From contig NZ_KQ033920.1 in the NCBI RefSeq assembly GCF_000969825.1, forward strand, positions 310,001-374,000: a DNA stretch of 64,000 nucleotides, in the 5' to 3' direction. The notes under the pieces are model-generated. The model made no database searches. It saw nothing but the letters and a program-made list of their open reading frames with translations, and was not told the DNA's origin. Shown here piece by piece: positions 8,354 through 16,505 of the stretch. The translations under genes and the position numbers were made by a program. Numbering within the stretch: the first letter of the stretch is position 1; the number at the start of each line of letters is the position of its first letter. This stretch comes from Parabacteroides gordonii MS-1 = DSM 23371. GTDB taxonomy: Bacteria > Bacteroidota > Bacteroidia > Bacteroidales > Tannerellaceae.

Positions 8354-10843
8354 GTGCGCCCGTAAAGGTTGCATCGTAAACATCTCTTTGGCAAGAGATT
8401 AGGAAAGTGTTCTTTGAAAATAACCTATCATCAGCCGACTTATCTGTTTTCGGGAAAACTTAACCGAGCAGGGAGTGTAGCATGTCGGAAAAGTCATAAG
8501 TCAGTTAGTTACCAAACTGCGACTGAATGGCGAGATGAAAAGATAGATATGAGGATAAAGTCCGAATTGATTAAACGATAGTCCGAGTGGTTCCCCTTTA
8601 GGCTATGGCGTAAGGTAACTATCAATCGCCATATCGTGATACTACTTCAGTGTATAGGTATGAATGTAGCAAGAACTTATCACGACACAACCGCAGTAAG
8701 CGAGTGAAGGACGGAAGTCGTATCCGACAATCTATCATGCCAACAGTTACGATGTAATAAACGGGGATTACCTATCCCGAAGTGCCGAAAGGCTATTAGG
8801 TTTGACCTATGAAAATTCGGAGTGGTAACGGAGCTTCCATAGTAGTCCGAGCAAGGTAACGCCTTGTACATGGCGAAGGGAAGCAGCTAATTATTAATAC
8901 AATTAACGGAAAATGTGAGAGACATTATGAGAAGTCCAGAAAGAGTATTAAACAGTCTATCAGAACACAGTAAGGATGTAAGCTACAAGTTTGAACGTCT
9001 TTACAGAATTTTGTTCAATGAGGAAATGTTCTATGTTGCCTATCAGCACATCTACGCCAAAGAGGGCAACATGACTAAAGGTTCGGACGGTCAGACCATT
9101 GACAACATGAGCCTGAAACGAATTGAAAAGTTGATTGATACGTTAAAAGATGAAACGTACCAGCCCCAACCGTCAAAGAGGGTGTACATACCGAAGAAAA
9201 ACGGTAAGAAAAGACCTCTTGGCGTACCGACTTTCAATGACAAGTTAATACAAGAAGTAGTAAGAATGGTATTGGAAGCCATATACGAGGGAAATTTTGA
9301 ATACACCTCGCATGGGTTTCGACCCAATCGAAGCTGCCATACTGCATTAACTCACATCCAAAAGGAGTTTAGCGGTGCAAAGTGGTTTGTAGAGGGAGAT
9401 ATAAAAGGTTTCTTTGATAATATAAGCCATGATGTATTAATAAACATACTCAAGGAGCGCATTGCGGACGAACGCTTCATACGCTTAGTACGCAAGTTTT
9501 TGAAAGCGGGATATATCGAAGAATGGCAATTCCACAATACTTACAGTGGCACACCGCAAGGGGGTATCATCAGCCCGATATTGGCTAATATATACCTTGA
9601 CAAGCTGGATAAGTATATAAAGGAATACATAGCCAAATTCGATAAAGGGAAGAAACGAAAATTCAGTAGAGAAAGTTTGGACTTCGGCAATGCAAGAAAA
9701 CGTATTGTGCGAAGATTGAAGTCCGTAAAAGACGAAAGGCAAAGGGTAAAGCTAATCCTTGAACTGAAAGCAATAGAACAAGGACGGGCTAAATATCCCA
9801 ATGGCGAAGAAATGGATGCCGATTACAGGAGAATGAAATATGCGAGATATGCAGATGATTTTCTCGTGGGAATTATCGGAAGTAAGCAAGATGCGCAACA
9901 GATAAAGGGAGATATTAAAAACTTCCTTGCTGATAAACTGGCATTGGAACTGTCTGATGAAAAGACACTTGTCACCCATACCGAAAGACCTGCCAAGTTT
10001 CTCGGATATGAAATTACTGTAAGAAAGTCCAACGACCAAAGACGTGATAAACGGGGTAGATTAAGAAGAACCTATGGTAAAAGGGTCTGCTTGAATGTCA
10101 GTATGGAAACTGTCCGTAAAAAACTGTTCGATTGGGGAGTCTTGGAAATGACAAACCGTAACGGAAAGGAAATATGGAAACCGAAATGTAAATCGGGACT
10201 GATATTCAATGACGACCTTGAAATCCTTGATAGCTATAATCGGGAAATCGTGGGTTTCTATAATTACTACTCCATAGCCAACAACTGTGCCCATGCCTTG
10301 AATAATTTCAAGTACATCATGGAATACAGCATGTACAAAACGTTTGCAGGCAAATATAAGTGCCGCACACGCAAGGTAAACAAGAAATATCGTAAGAACG
10401 GTAGGTTTATCATAAAGCACATGACTAAAACAGGTGTAAAGGAAAGATACTTTTACGACGGTGGCTTCAAACGCAAGAAGCCCACCTATAAATCGGAATG
10501 TGACACCATGCCACGAACAATTTATACTGCGGGGCGGACAAGTCTTGTTGAAAGGCTGAAAGCCCATGAGTGTGAATTATGTGGAGCGACAGACGACCTT
10601 GTTATGCACCATGTAAGGAAACTAAAGAACTTGCAGGGTAAGGAAAGCTGGGAACGACACATGATTGCCCGCAAACGCAAAACGATTGCCGTGTGCAGGA
10701 GTTGTCACAAAAAGATACATGACGGAAAGATAGACTAAAATTAGTGGAGAGCCGGATACGCTGAGAGGTGTAAGTCCGGTTCGGGGGCGAGCATTTGGAA
10801 ACCTACCATAGAAATATGACAAGGCGCTGGGTGCTTAGCCTAC
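8354..10843 (+). mobile_element. group II intron, copy 1, in sense within flotillin
   Basis: 2,490 bp beginning GTGCG (the GUGYG 5' end) and ending AC (AY). A 34-nt domain V lies at 10749-10782 with the AGC triad and complementary ends GAGCCGG/CCGGTTC; domain VI follows to the 3' end. Domains I-IV occupy 8354-8926 plus the encoded protein. EBS1 is proposed at 8654-8660 (ATAGGTA), perfectly complementary to the last seven exon bases TACCTAT (8347-8353). Both ends were set by comparison with the second copy at 60855-63344, which has the same length and, by eye, the same sequence. Confidence 0.95.
8927..10738 (+). CDS. ltrA: group II intron reverse transcriptase/maturase/HNH endonuclease
   Basis: 603 residues from the ATG at 8927 (a GTG at 8915 is in frame). 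Order: RT domain with 'KGSDGQTIDNM', 'KKRPLGVPTFNDKLIQE', 'GFRPNRSCHTAL', 'GTPQGGIISP' and the catalytic YADD near residue 308; a basic maturase/X domain; and a C-terminal HNH endonuclease with two CxxC pairs (CELCGATDDLVMHH and CRSCHKKIH). The protein assists intron splicing and drives target-primed reverse transcription at new sites. All catalytic motifs are intact, so the intron is likely still mobile. It lies within intron domain IV. Confidence 0.97.
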   Translation: MRSPERVLNSLSEHSKDVSYKFERLYRILFNEEMFYVAYQHIYAKEGNMTKGSDGQTIDNMSLKRIEKLIDTLKDETYQPQPSKRVYIPKKNGKKRPLGVPTFNDKLIQEVVRMVLEAIYEGNFEYTSHGFRPNRSCHTALTHIQKEFSGAKWFVEGDIKGFFDNISHDVLINILKERIADERFIRLVRKFLKAGYIEEWQFHNTYSGTPQGGIISPILANIYLDKLDKYIKEYIAKFDKGKKRKFSRESLDFGNARKRIVRRLKSVKDERQRVKLILELKAIEQGRAKYPNGEEMDADYRRMKYARYADDFLVGIIGSKQDAQQIKGDIKNFLADKLALELSDEKTLVTHTERPAKFLGYEITVRKSNDQRRDKRGRLRRTYGKRVCLNVSMETVRKKLFDWGVLEMTNRNGKEIWKPKCKSGLIFNDDLEILDSYNREIVGFYNYYSIANNCAHALNNFKYIMEYSMYKTFAGKYKCRTRKVNKKYRKNGRFIIKHMTKTGVKERYFYDGGFKRKKPTYKSECDTMPRTIYTAGRTSLVERLKAHECELCGATDDLVMHHVRKLKNLQGKESWERHMIARKRKTIAVCRSCHKKIHDGKID

Positions 10844-10913
10844 CGGAGAAACTGTAAAAGGAATTATCCATCCGGATGATAAAGAAGATAAGAAAGATAC
10901 AACGAAAAAGTAA
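10844..10913 (+). CDS. flotillin, exon 2
   Basis: The first base completes the split Ile codon; 22 further residues (GETVKGIIHPDDKEDKKDTTKK) and TAA follow. The lysine/aspartate-rich tail is plausible for a flotillin C-terminus, and only joining at the exact intron ends gives this frame. The stop is separated by one base from the ATG of the adenosyltransferase gene, which argues that the tail is the original 3' end of the gene in its operon. Confidence 0.85.
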
Positions 10914-10914
10914 T

Positions 10915-11481
10915 ATGAGAATTTACACAAGGGGAGGAGATAAAGGTCGTACCGGTATTCATGGCGGCGAACGGGTGGATAAAGACGATATCCGTATCGA
11001 AGCAAACGGCACACTGGATGAAGTGAATGCACAAATCGGTGTCGTACGGGCTTTATTGCCTCCCGAACATGAATGGCAAGATGTGCTGGGTAAGATACAA
11101 CGGGAGTTGATGGTGGTCATGTCGCATGTGGCGACTCCATCGGCTATCCGCGATAAGAATCCTAATGCCTTATCGGACGATCTGGTAGTTTTCTGTGAAC
11201 AACAGATTGACACGCTGACGGCACAGATGGAGGATAACGGATTTTTTATCCTTCCGGGGGGAACATTGATTTCCGCCCACCTTCAATTGGCTCGTACGGT
11301 TGTACGTCGTGCTGAACGCCGTTTGTGGACATTGAACCGGCAAGATCCTGTTGAAGAGAATATCCTTCAATTCACGAACCGTTTATCTGATTTGCTTTTC
11401 ACAATGGCTCGTTATGAAATGTTCCGTCAGGATCATACCGAGGAACGGTGGCAATCCTTCTTGTATAAGAGAAAAAAATAA
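10915..11481 (+). CDS. cob(I)yrinic acid a,c-diamide adenosyltransferase, PduO type
   Basis: 188 residues beginning MRIYTRGGDKGRTGIHGG, the ATP-binding N-terminus of PduO-type adenosyltransferases; later 'ANGTLDEVNAQIG', 'GGTLISAHLQLARTVVRRAER' and 'FTNRLSDLLFTMAR' are family signatures. It transfers adenosyl from ATP to cob(I)alamin to make coenzyme B12. Start is the ATG at 10915, one base after the spliced flotillin stop; an upstream in-frame start at 10876 would lie inside flotillin exon 2. Its transcription from the nfeD promoter must pass through the intron. Confidence 0.95.
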   Translation: MRIYTRGGDKGRTGIHGGERVDKDDIRIEANGTLDEVNAQIGVVRALLPPEHEWQDVLGKIQRELMVVMSHVATPSAIRDKNPNALSDDLVVFCEQQIDTLTAQMEDNGFFILPGGTLISAHLQLARTVVRRAERRLWTLNRQDPVEENILQFTNRLSDLLFTMARYEMFRQDHTEERWQSFLYKRKK

Positions 11482-11508
11482 AGCGACTTTAAAGTCGCTT
11501 TATTTTTA
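11479..11508. terminator. bidirectional terminator overlapping the pduO-type stop codon
   Basis: The perfect palindrome TAAAGCGACTTTAAAGTCGCTTTA starts within the stop codon and is followed by TTTTT on the plus strand; an A-run precedes it, so it can also serve the convergent PHP gene. Confidence 0.85.
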
Positions 11509-12351
11509 TATGGCAACGTCCTGCCAGTTTCCTTTTATTAATTCGCGGGTTGTTCTGAAACCGATCTCTTTTAGTATTTCGAATGCTTCACTACGCCCAT
11601 CATTCACCAGATCAGGATAATGACAGTCGGAATTGACCATTACCGGGATATTCATATTTTTCAGTAAACCGAGATATTCCTTGCGCGGGAATATCTGTTG
11701 TTTTTTGATCAGGTTCTTCGTGTTTACTTCCACCATTAATTCTTTTTGAGCGATCAGGTCGAGTACCGCATTAAATGGCTTCTGGTACCAGTCTGCATCA
11801 AAGGAAAAACCTTCGCATTTATGCCCGTTCATATAGATCTTGTCCATGTGTCCGACGATATCGATGCCACCGGCTTCGATCATTTTCAGTGTCGAATCGA
11901 AATAACGTGTCACCAGCTTGCTTATCTTTCCTTCAAAATAACGGTCTACCGAGTCTTTGTAGTCGGCAAAAGCCCCATCGATACAAACCATATTGTCTTC
12001 ACTCAGGTGTTCCGACAAGGGTAGGAAATGAATGGAGCCGATCCGGTAATCCAATGGCAGTTCCTGAAAATAAGCAATGGAAGGGTTATAAGTTTCGTCC
12101 AGATAATCAATTTCCAAAGAAGTGTATATTTCCAGTTGGCCGGCATATTTTTCTTTCAATCGGTTTATCTCCTCCAGATATTCGGGCATATCATCTTTCG
12201 ACATATTCCAGAATGTTTCGAAAGGCAGGGGCGAGTGTGAAGAAAATCCGTACGCTCTGAATCCATGCGATATAGCGAACTTTACAAAATCTTCAGGCGT
12301 ACTACGCCCATCACAGAATGTGCAATGACTGTGATAATTACTGAGTTGCAT
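11506..12351 (-). CDS. PHP-domain phosphatase, histidinol-phosphatase type
   Basis: 281 residues from the ATG at 12351 (a longer frame adds 12 residues). PHP-family metal ligands are visible: the N-terminal YHSHCTFCDG, 'FSSHSPLP', 'SLEIDYL', 'GSIHFL', 'DIVGHMDKI', and the C-terminal NSDCHYPD. The pattern fits HisK-type histidinol-phosphatase (L-histidinol phosphate to histidinol, histidine synthesis). No his genes are nearby, so the substrate is inferred from the family and other phosphoesters are possible. Confidence 0.85.
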   Translation of the reverse strand: MQLSNYHSHCTFCDGRSTPEDFVKFAISHGFRAYGFSSHSPLPFETFWNMSKDDMPEYLEEINRLKEKYAGQLEIYTSLEIDYLDETYNPSIAYFQELPLDYRIGSIHFLPLSEHLSEDNMVCIDGAFADYKDSVDRYFEGKISKLVTRYFDSTLKMIEAGGIDIVGHMDKIYMNGHKCEGFSFDADWYQKPFNAVLDLIAQKELMVEVNTKNLIKKQQIFPRKEYLGLLKNMNIPVMVNSDCHYPDLVNDGRSEAFEILKEIGFRTTRELIKGNWQDVAI

Positions 12352-12554
12352 AAAATTATTGTATTGTCTATTATTTTCGGTAGGCAAAGATATGAAATCT
12401 TTCCGTCTTATTGAAGTGGCTTCACGGTAATAAATGAAGAAGTTGCAGAACGCTTAAGATATACGCTGTGCGGATTGTTTTTCGTGAACATATTGACAGA
12501 GATAGTTGTTTAATTATCGAGTGATTGTTAAACAAGTGATAAATAAAAATAGAT

Positions 12555-12725
12555 ATGAACAGGCGTGAAAGATTGGAACTGGAGATATCCAATATCCAGG
12601 CGAAGCTAGATAATCCCCCGAAAGAAACACCGTCCCATATCCTGAAGTCATGGAGAAAGGACTTGGTAAGTCTGGAGTTTGAATTGAACAACCTCGTTGA
12701 TGGCGAGGAAGATAATAATTATTAA
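12555..12725 (+). CDS. small conserved-looking protein, 56 residues
   Basis: ATG at 12555, TAA at 12723. The product is highly charged and predicted to be two helices (MNRRERLELEISNIQAKLD... PSHILKSWRKDLVSLEFELNN) with an acidic Asp/Asn tail. The codon use and the strong terminator right behind it support a real gene. Function is not known; the coiled-coil-like heptads suggest self-association. It resembles small hypothetical proteins I associate with Bacteroidales, but I cannot name a family. Confidence 0.65.
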   Translation: MNRRERLELEISNIQAKLDNPPKETPSHILKSWRKDLVSLEFELNNLVDGEEDNNY

Positions 12726-12750
12726 AGGTTAATGGTTAGTTTTTCTAAGA

Positions 12751-12787
12751 AAAGAGCAGCGGAAACAAGAATGTACCGCTGCTCTTT
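12751..12787. terminator. bidirectional terminator
   Basis: The 12-bp stem AAAGAGCAGCGG/CCGCTGCTCTTT with a 13-nt loop lies between the convergent small gene and kbl. Confidence 0.85.
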
Positions 12788-12811
12788 CTATATAATAATG
12801 TAATCTACTTC

Positions 12812-14002
12812 TTATTTGATAACATTCAATTCTTTACCTACCTTGATAAATGCAGCAATCGCTTTATCCAGGTGTTCAGTTTCGTGTCCGGCAGATAACT
12901 GAACGCGGATACGAGCCTGATCTTTCGGTACTACCGGATAGTAGAAGCCTGTTACATAGATACCTTCTTCCTGCATACGGGCTGCGAAGTCCTGAGACAG
13001 TTTTGCATCGTACAACATAACTGCACAGATAGCAGACTGGGTCGGTTTGATATCGAAACCGGCAGCCAGCATCTTATCACGGAAATAAGATACATTGTTC
13101 ATCAGTTTAGTATGCAATGCGTCGCTCTCTTTCAATATCTTGAACATTTCCAGACTGGCTCCTACAATAGCGGGCGCTACCGAGTTAGAGAACAGGTAAG
13201 GACGTGAACGCTGACGAAGCATATCGATAATTTCTTTCTTACCGGTTGTGAAACCACCCATAGCACCACCGAATGCTTTGCCTAATGTACCTGTAAAGAT
13301 ATCAATTTTACCATATACATTATATTGTTCTGCCACACCATGACCTGTAGGTCCGGCTACACCGGCTGAGTGAGATTCGTCGACCATAACCAGTGCATCG
13401 TATTTCTCTGCCAGTTCGCAGATCTTATCCATCGGTGCCACATTTCCGTCCATAGAGAATACACCGTCTGTTGCAATGATGCGATGACGCTGTGCCTGGG
13501 CTTCCTGCAGACAACGTTCCAGGTCGGCCATATCAGCATTGGCATAACGATAACGTTTTGCTTTACACAAACGAACACCGTCAATAATTGAAGCGTGGTT
13601 CAATGCGTCGGAGATGATAGCATCTTCTTCAGAGAACAATGGTTCGAACAAACCGCCGTTTGCATCGAAACAAGCAGCATACAAAATAGTATCTTCTGTT
13701 TTGAAGTAGTCGGAGATAGCAGCTTCCAACTGTTTGTGCAGATCCTGAGTTCCACAGATGAAACGAACGGATGACATACCGTATCCGTGGGTATCCATAG
13801 CATCTTTTGCAGCTTTGATCAGACGCTGGTTGTCTGACAGACCAAGGTAATTGTTGGCACAGAAGTTTAAAACATTACTTCCGGCATTTACTTTAATGTC
13901 GGCTCTCTGAGGCGTAGTGATAATACGCTCGTTCTTGTACAATCCGGCAGCTTTAATATTTGCCAGTTCCTGTGTAAGGAAATCTTTTAATTTACCGTAC
14001 AT
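12812..14002 (-). CDS. kbl: glycine C-acetyltransferase (2-amino-3-ketobutyrate CoA ligase)
   Basis: 396 residues, full length. Alpha-oxoamine synthase of the PLP fold-type I family: 'NYLGLSDN', 'YGMSSVRFICGTQDLHKQLE', 'DALNHASIIDG', the cofactor motif 'VDESHSAG' and the PLP lysine in 'GTLGKAFGGAMGG'. It cleaves 2-amino-3-ketobutyrate with CoA to glycine and acetyl-CoA, the second step of threonine breakdown. The divergent neighbour at 14253 encodes the first step. Confidence 0.96.
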   Translation of the reverse strand: MYGKLKDFLTQELANIKAAGLYKNERIITTPQRADIKVNAGSNVLNFCANNYLGLSDNQRLIKAAKDAMDTHGYGMSSVRFICGTQDLHKQLEAAISDYFKTEDTILYAACFDANGGLFEPLFSEEDAIISDALNHASIIDGVRLCKAKRYRYANADMADLERCLQEAQAQRHRIIATDGVFSMDGNVAPMDKICELAEKYDALVMVDESHSAGVAGPTGHGVAEQYNVYGKIDIFTGTLGKAFGGAMGGFTTGKKEIIDMLRQRSRPYLFSNSVAPAIVGASLEMFKILKESDALHTKLMNNVSYFRDKMLAAGFDIKPTQSAICAVMLYDAKLSQDFAARMQEEGIYVTGFYYPVVPKDQARIRVQLSAGHETEHLDKAIAAFIKVGKELNVIK

Positions 14003-14210
14003 AACATTGTTTTTTGTTAGTATTTTTGAATCAAGTAGACGAAATTGTTTGTAGTTGAGGCTGACAAGTTACAGTTTGAAACTTTTCGTTTATGTAAGCT
14101 GCTAACTGTTAAAAGTCAACTGTCAACTGAATAAGCAAAGGTCATATTTTTTTTTGAATTTTGGTATTAAAAAACACAAGAAAATAATGCAGGAACAATT
14201 TAATTCTCTA

Positions 14211-14218
14211 TACCTTTG
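14211..14218 (+). promoter_or_regulatory. -7 box of tdh
   Basis: TACCTTTG matches TAnnTTTG, 35 nt before the ATG. No good -33 TTTG is seen at the usual distance. The 250-bp gap between kbl and tdh is otherwise A/T-rich and must carry both divergent promoters. Confidence 0.5.
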
Positions 14219-14252
14219 CCGCGGAAAAAACTTAAAAAGACAATAAAACGCA

Positions 14253-15206
14253 ATGAAGAATGTATTAATTATTGGTTCTACCGGTCAGATCGGCTCAGAG
14301 TTAACCATGGAGTTGAGAAAACGTTATGATGGCGACATCGTGGCAGGTTATATTTCCGGTGCAGAGCCTAAAGGTGAACTGTTGGAATCAGGCCCTTCTG
14401 CTATTGTTGATATAACAAACGAACAGCAGATTGCTGAAACAGTTTCTAAATACAAGATCGACACGATTTACAATCTGGCGGCTTTACTTTCGGCTGTGGC
14501 TGAAGCAAAACCTCAGTTGGCTTGGAAGATCGGTATGGGTGGTTTGTTTAATGTACTGGAAGTGGCACGTGAAATGCATTGCGCTGTATTTACTCCCAGT
14601 TCAATCGGTGTTTTCGGTAACAACACTCCGAAAGACAAAACTCCGCAGGATACGATTCGTAACCCACGCACAATGTATGGTGTAACAAAAGTTTCCGGTG
14701 AGTTGCTGAGCGATTATTATAATATCCGCTTCGGTGTGGATACCCGCTCGGTTCGTTTCCCCGGTTTGATCTCTTATGTAACTCCTCCGGGAGGTGGTAC
14801 AACTGACTATGCTGTCGATATTTATTATTCAGCAGTAAAGGGAGAGAAGTTTGTATGTCCGATTGCAGCTGGAACATTTATGGATATGATGTATATGCCA
14901 GATGCTTTGCATGCTGCTATCCAGATCATGGAAGCTGATCCTACTCGTTTGCAACATCGCAACTCATTCAACATCGCTTCTATGAGTTTCGATCCGGAAA
15001 TTATTGCAAGTAACATCCGTAAATATATTCCTGACTTCCAGATGGAATATAACGTGGATCCGTTGCGTCAAGCAATTGCTGAATCATGGCCTAACTCACT
15101 GGACGATACTTGTGCTCGTGCAGAATGGGATTGGAAGCCGACTTATGACCTGGATACAATGACCCGTGATATGATCACAAAATTGAAAGAGCGTTTTACT
15201 AAATAA
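14253..15206 (+). CDS. tdh: L-threonine 3-dehydrogenase, SDR (epimerase-like) type
   Basis: 317 residues of the extended short-chain dehydrogenase fold: NAD-binding GSTGQIGSEL at the N-terminus, 'NLAALLSAVAE', the catalytic Tyr in 'TMYGVTKVSGE' and 'VRFPGLIS'. It matches the NAD-dependent threonine dehydrogenases related to UDP-galactose epimerases rather than the zinc-dependent E. coli type. The pairing with kbl across a shared promoter region strongly supports the assignment: threonine to 2-amino-3-ketobutyrate. A terminator follows. Confidence 0.9.
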   Translation: MKNVLIIGSTGQIGSELTMELRKRYDGDIVAGYISGAEPKGELLESGPSAIVDITNEQQIAETVSKYKIDTIYNLAALLSAVAEAKPQLAWKIGMGGLFNVLEVAREMHCAVFTPSSIGVFGNNTPKDKTPQDTIRNPRTMYGVTKVSGELLSDYYNIRFGVDTRSVRFPGLISYVTPPGGGTTDYAVDIYYSAVKGEKFVCPIAAGTFMDMMYMPDALHAAIQIMEADPTRLQHRNSFNIASMSFDPEIIASNIRKYIPDFQMEYNVDPLRQAIAESWPNSLDDTCARAEWDWKPTYDLDTMTRDMITKLKERFTK

Positions 15207-15232
15207 CAATTATAAGAGGTTTGGTGATGAGA

Positions 15233-15267
15233 GGGGATGTCCGGTTTCGGATATCCCCTTCTTTTTT
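15233..15267 (+). terminator. terminator of tdh
   Basis: The GGGGAT/ATCCCC stem with an inner TCCG/CGGA extension is followed by CTTTTTT. Confidence 0.85.
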
Positions 15268-15366
15268 GCTGTAAATAAGAAAGTTTCTAATAAAGAATAG
15301 TCGCTTTTATATGTTTTTGAGCATGTCTTGCATAAATAATGTTAACGGTATGCATTTTTCTTGCAA

Positions 15367-15401
15367 ATGTTATGCTGTATAACATAAAAGCGCTATATTT
15401 G
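15367..15401 (+). promoter_or_regulatory. promoter with palindromic operator-like site
   Basis: TATATTTG at 15394-15401 matches TAnnTTTG. Immediately upstream a perfect 7-bp inverted repeat, ATGTTAT-5 nt-ATAACAT (15367-15385), occupies the -33 region, as an operator would. No protein gene follows on this strand for 1.1 kb. Confidence 0.5.
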
Positions 15402-15407
15402 CACTGT

Positions 15408-15476
15408 GTTTTTCATGGTATTAGATTTAAGGTTAACAATGAAGATTGGCTGTCCGTGATGGATAGCCTTTTTTTT
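15408..15476 (+). ncRNA. candidate small RNA (about 70 nt)
   Basis: Start is placed about 7 nt after the -7 box; the end is a clear Rho-independent terminator, the 8-bp stem GGCTGTCC/GGATAGCC (15448-15468) followed by eight T. The terminator works only in the plus direction, so it does not serve the minus-strand mutarotase gene. The transcript contains a 14-codon ORF (ATG at 15415, stop inside the hairpin), so a tiny leader peptide is an alternative. Confidence 0.45.
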
Positions 15477-15501
15477 GTCCAATAGTTTCGTCTTCTCCGT
15501 T

Positions 15502-16380
15502 TTATTTATGAATCTCTACCAGATAACTTGCATTGAATGTTTCCCCCGGTTGAAGATACTGCATCCAGTCTCTATCTTTATATTCGCCGGAGTAATTTAC
15601 CCGGTCGCAACGGCCATACCACGGCTCTATACATACGAAAGGTGCGTTTTTAGCGGGTGGCGACCAAAGGCCGACAACGGGGGCGGTGAAATAAACGGTG
15701 AGATAGGAGCTGCCGTCCGGATTGAGTAAGTCTACACGTCTTACTTGGCTGTCTTCGATCACTAAAGCATCTTTATCGAAGGTGTGTGTATCCAGTGGTA
15801 ATAATCCTTCTTTGTCGAGAGGGAGCGGATATTCCGTATCGCCTATACAACCTTTTTCCTGGATGAGTTTATATGTCAGTCCTGCTGTGCGGTCGAAAGC
15901 AAAGAAACCTCGTTTTTGACTGTTTTCATCATAATCAGGATAATAGAAGGCCGGGTGTGCGCCGATTTGGAAATGCAATTCCTCGTTACCCGTATTTTTT
16001 ACTACCCATATGATTTCTATCTGATTGCCGGCCAGGCGGTAACCGATTTCGAGATAGAACGGGAAAGGGTATAATTTCAACGTATCTTCACTTTCTTGTA
16101 GTTTGAAACGCAGTTCTGTGTCGGTTTCCTTTATCAGTTCAAACTCTTTATCGCGTGCAAAACCGTGTTGTGAGAGGTGATAAGTGATACCGTTGTGGCG
16201 GTATTCGTTGTTCCATAAACTGCCGACAATGGGGAATAGAACAGGAGAATGGCGTTTCCAGAAGGCCGGATCGGCTTGCCAAAGATATTCTTTTTGAGTA
16301 GCGTTGGCAACGATGCTGCTTAGTTCGGCACCTTGCGGGGAGACCTGAATCGTCAGCGAGTCATTTGATAATGTTTTCAT
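15502..16380 (-). CDS. aldose 1-epimerase family protein
   Basis: 292 residues of the galactose-mutarotase-like fold: 'GAELSSI', 'FPIVGSLWNNEY', 'LSQHGFARDKEFEL', 'IGAHPAFYYPD' and 'FVCIEPWYGRCD', with the conserved histidines (QHGFAR, GAHPAF) and a glutamate (IEPW). Members interconvert anomers of sugars or hexose phosphates; this LacX-like subgroup has no firm substrate. It is a single cytoplasmic gene with no signal peptide. Confidence 0.88.
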   Translation of the reverse strand: MKTLSNDSLTIQVSPQGAELSSIVANATQKEYLWQADPAFWKRHSPVLFPIVGSLWNNEYRHNGITYHLSQHGFARDKEFELIKETDTELRFKLQESEDTLKLYPFPFYLEIGYRLAGNQIEIIWVVKNTGNEELHFQIGAHPAFYYPDYDENSQKRGFFAFDRTAGLTYKLIQEKGCIGDTEYPLPLDKEGLLPLDTHTFDKDALVIEDSQVRRVDLLNPDGSSYLTVYFTAPVVGLWSPPAKNAPFVCIEPWYGRCDRVNYSGEYKDRDWMQYLQPGETFNASYLVEIHK

Positions 16381-16505
16381 ATTCGGATTATTTAATGTCG
16401 TTTCTTAGTATAAGCAAAGTTAGTAAACTTCTTTTTTGATTTCCCGGCTGTTTTATAATAAAACAAAACAGAAAGCGTTAAAAGATCATTGAATAGTTGA
16501 AAAAT

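Noticed and set aside
8354-8402. Natural flotillin C-terminus ending at 8402
   Set aside because: The last 16 residues of that frame are encoded by the intron 5' end, and the same peptide follows the second copy at 60855.
8369-8581. 70-residue ORF at the start of each intron
   Set aside because: It lies in structured intron domain I and appears in both copies only because the RNA is conserved.
10749-10782. tRNA-like GGTTC sequence
   Set aside because: It is the 34-nt domain V of the group II intron; no cloverleaf can be drawn. No tRNA or rRNA gene was seen elsewhere in the window.
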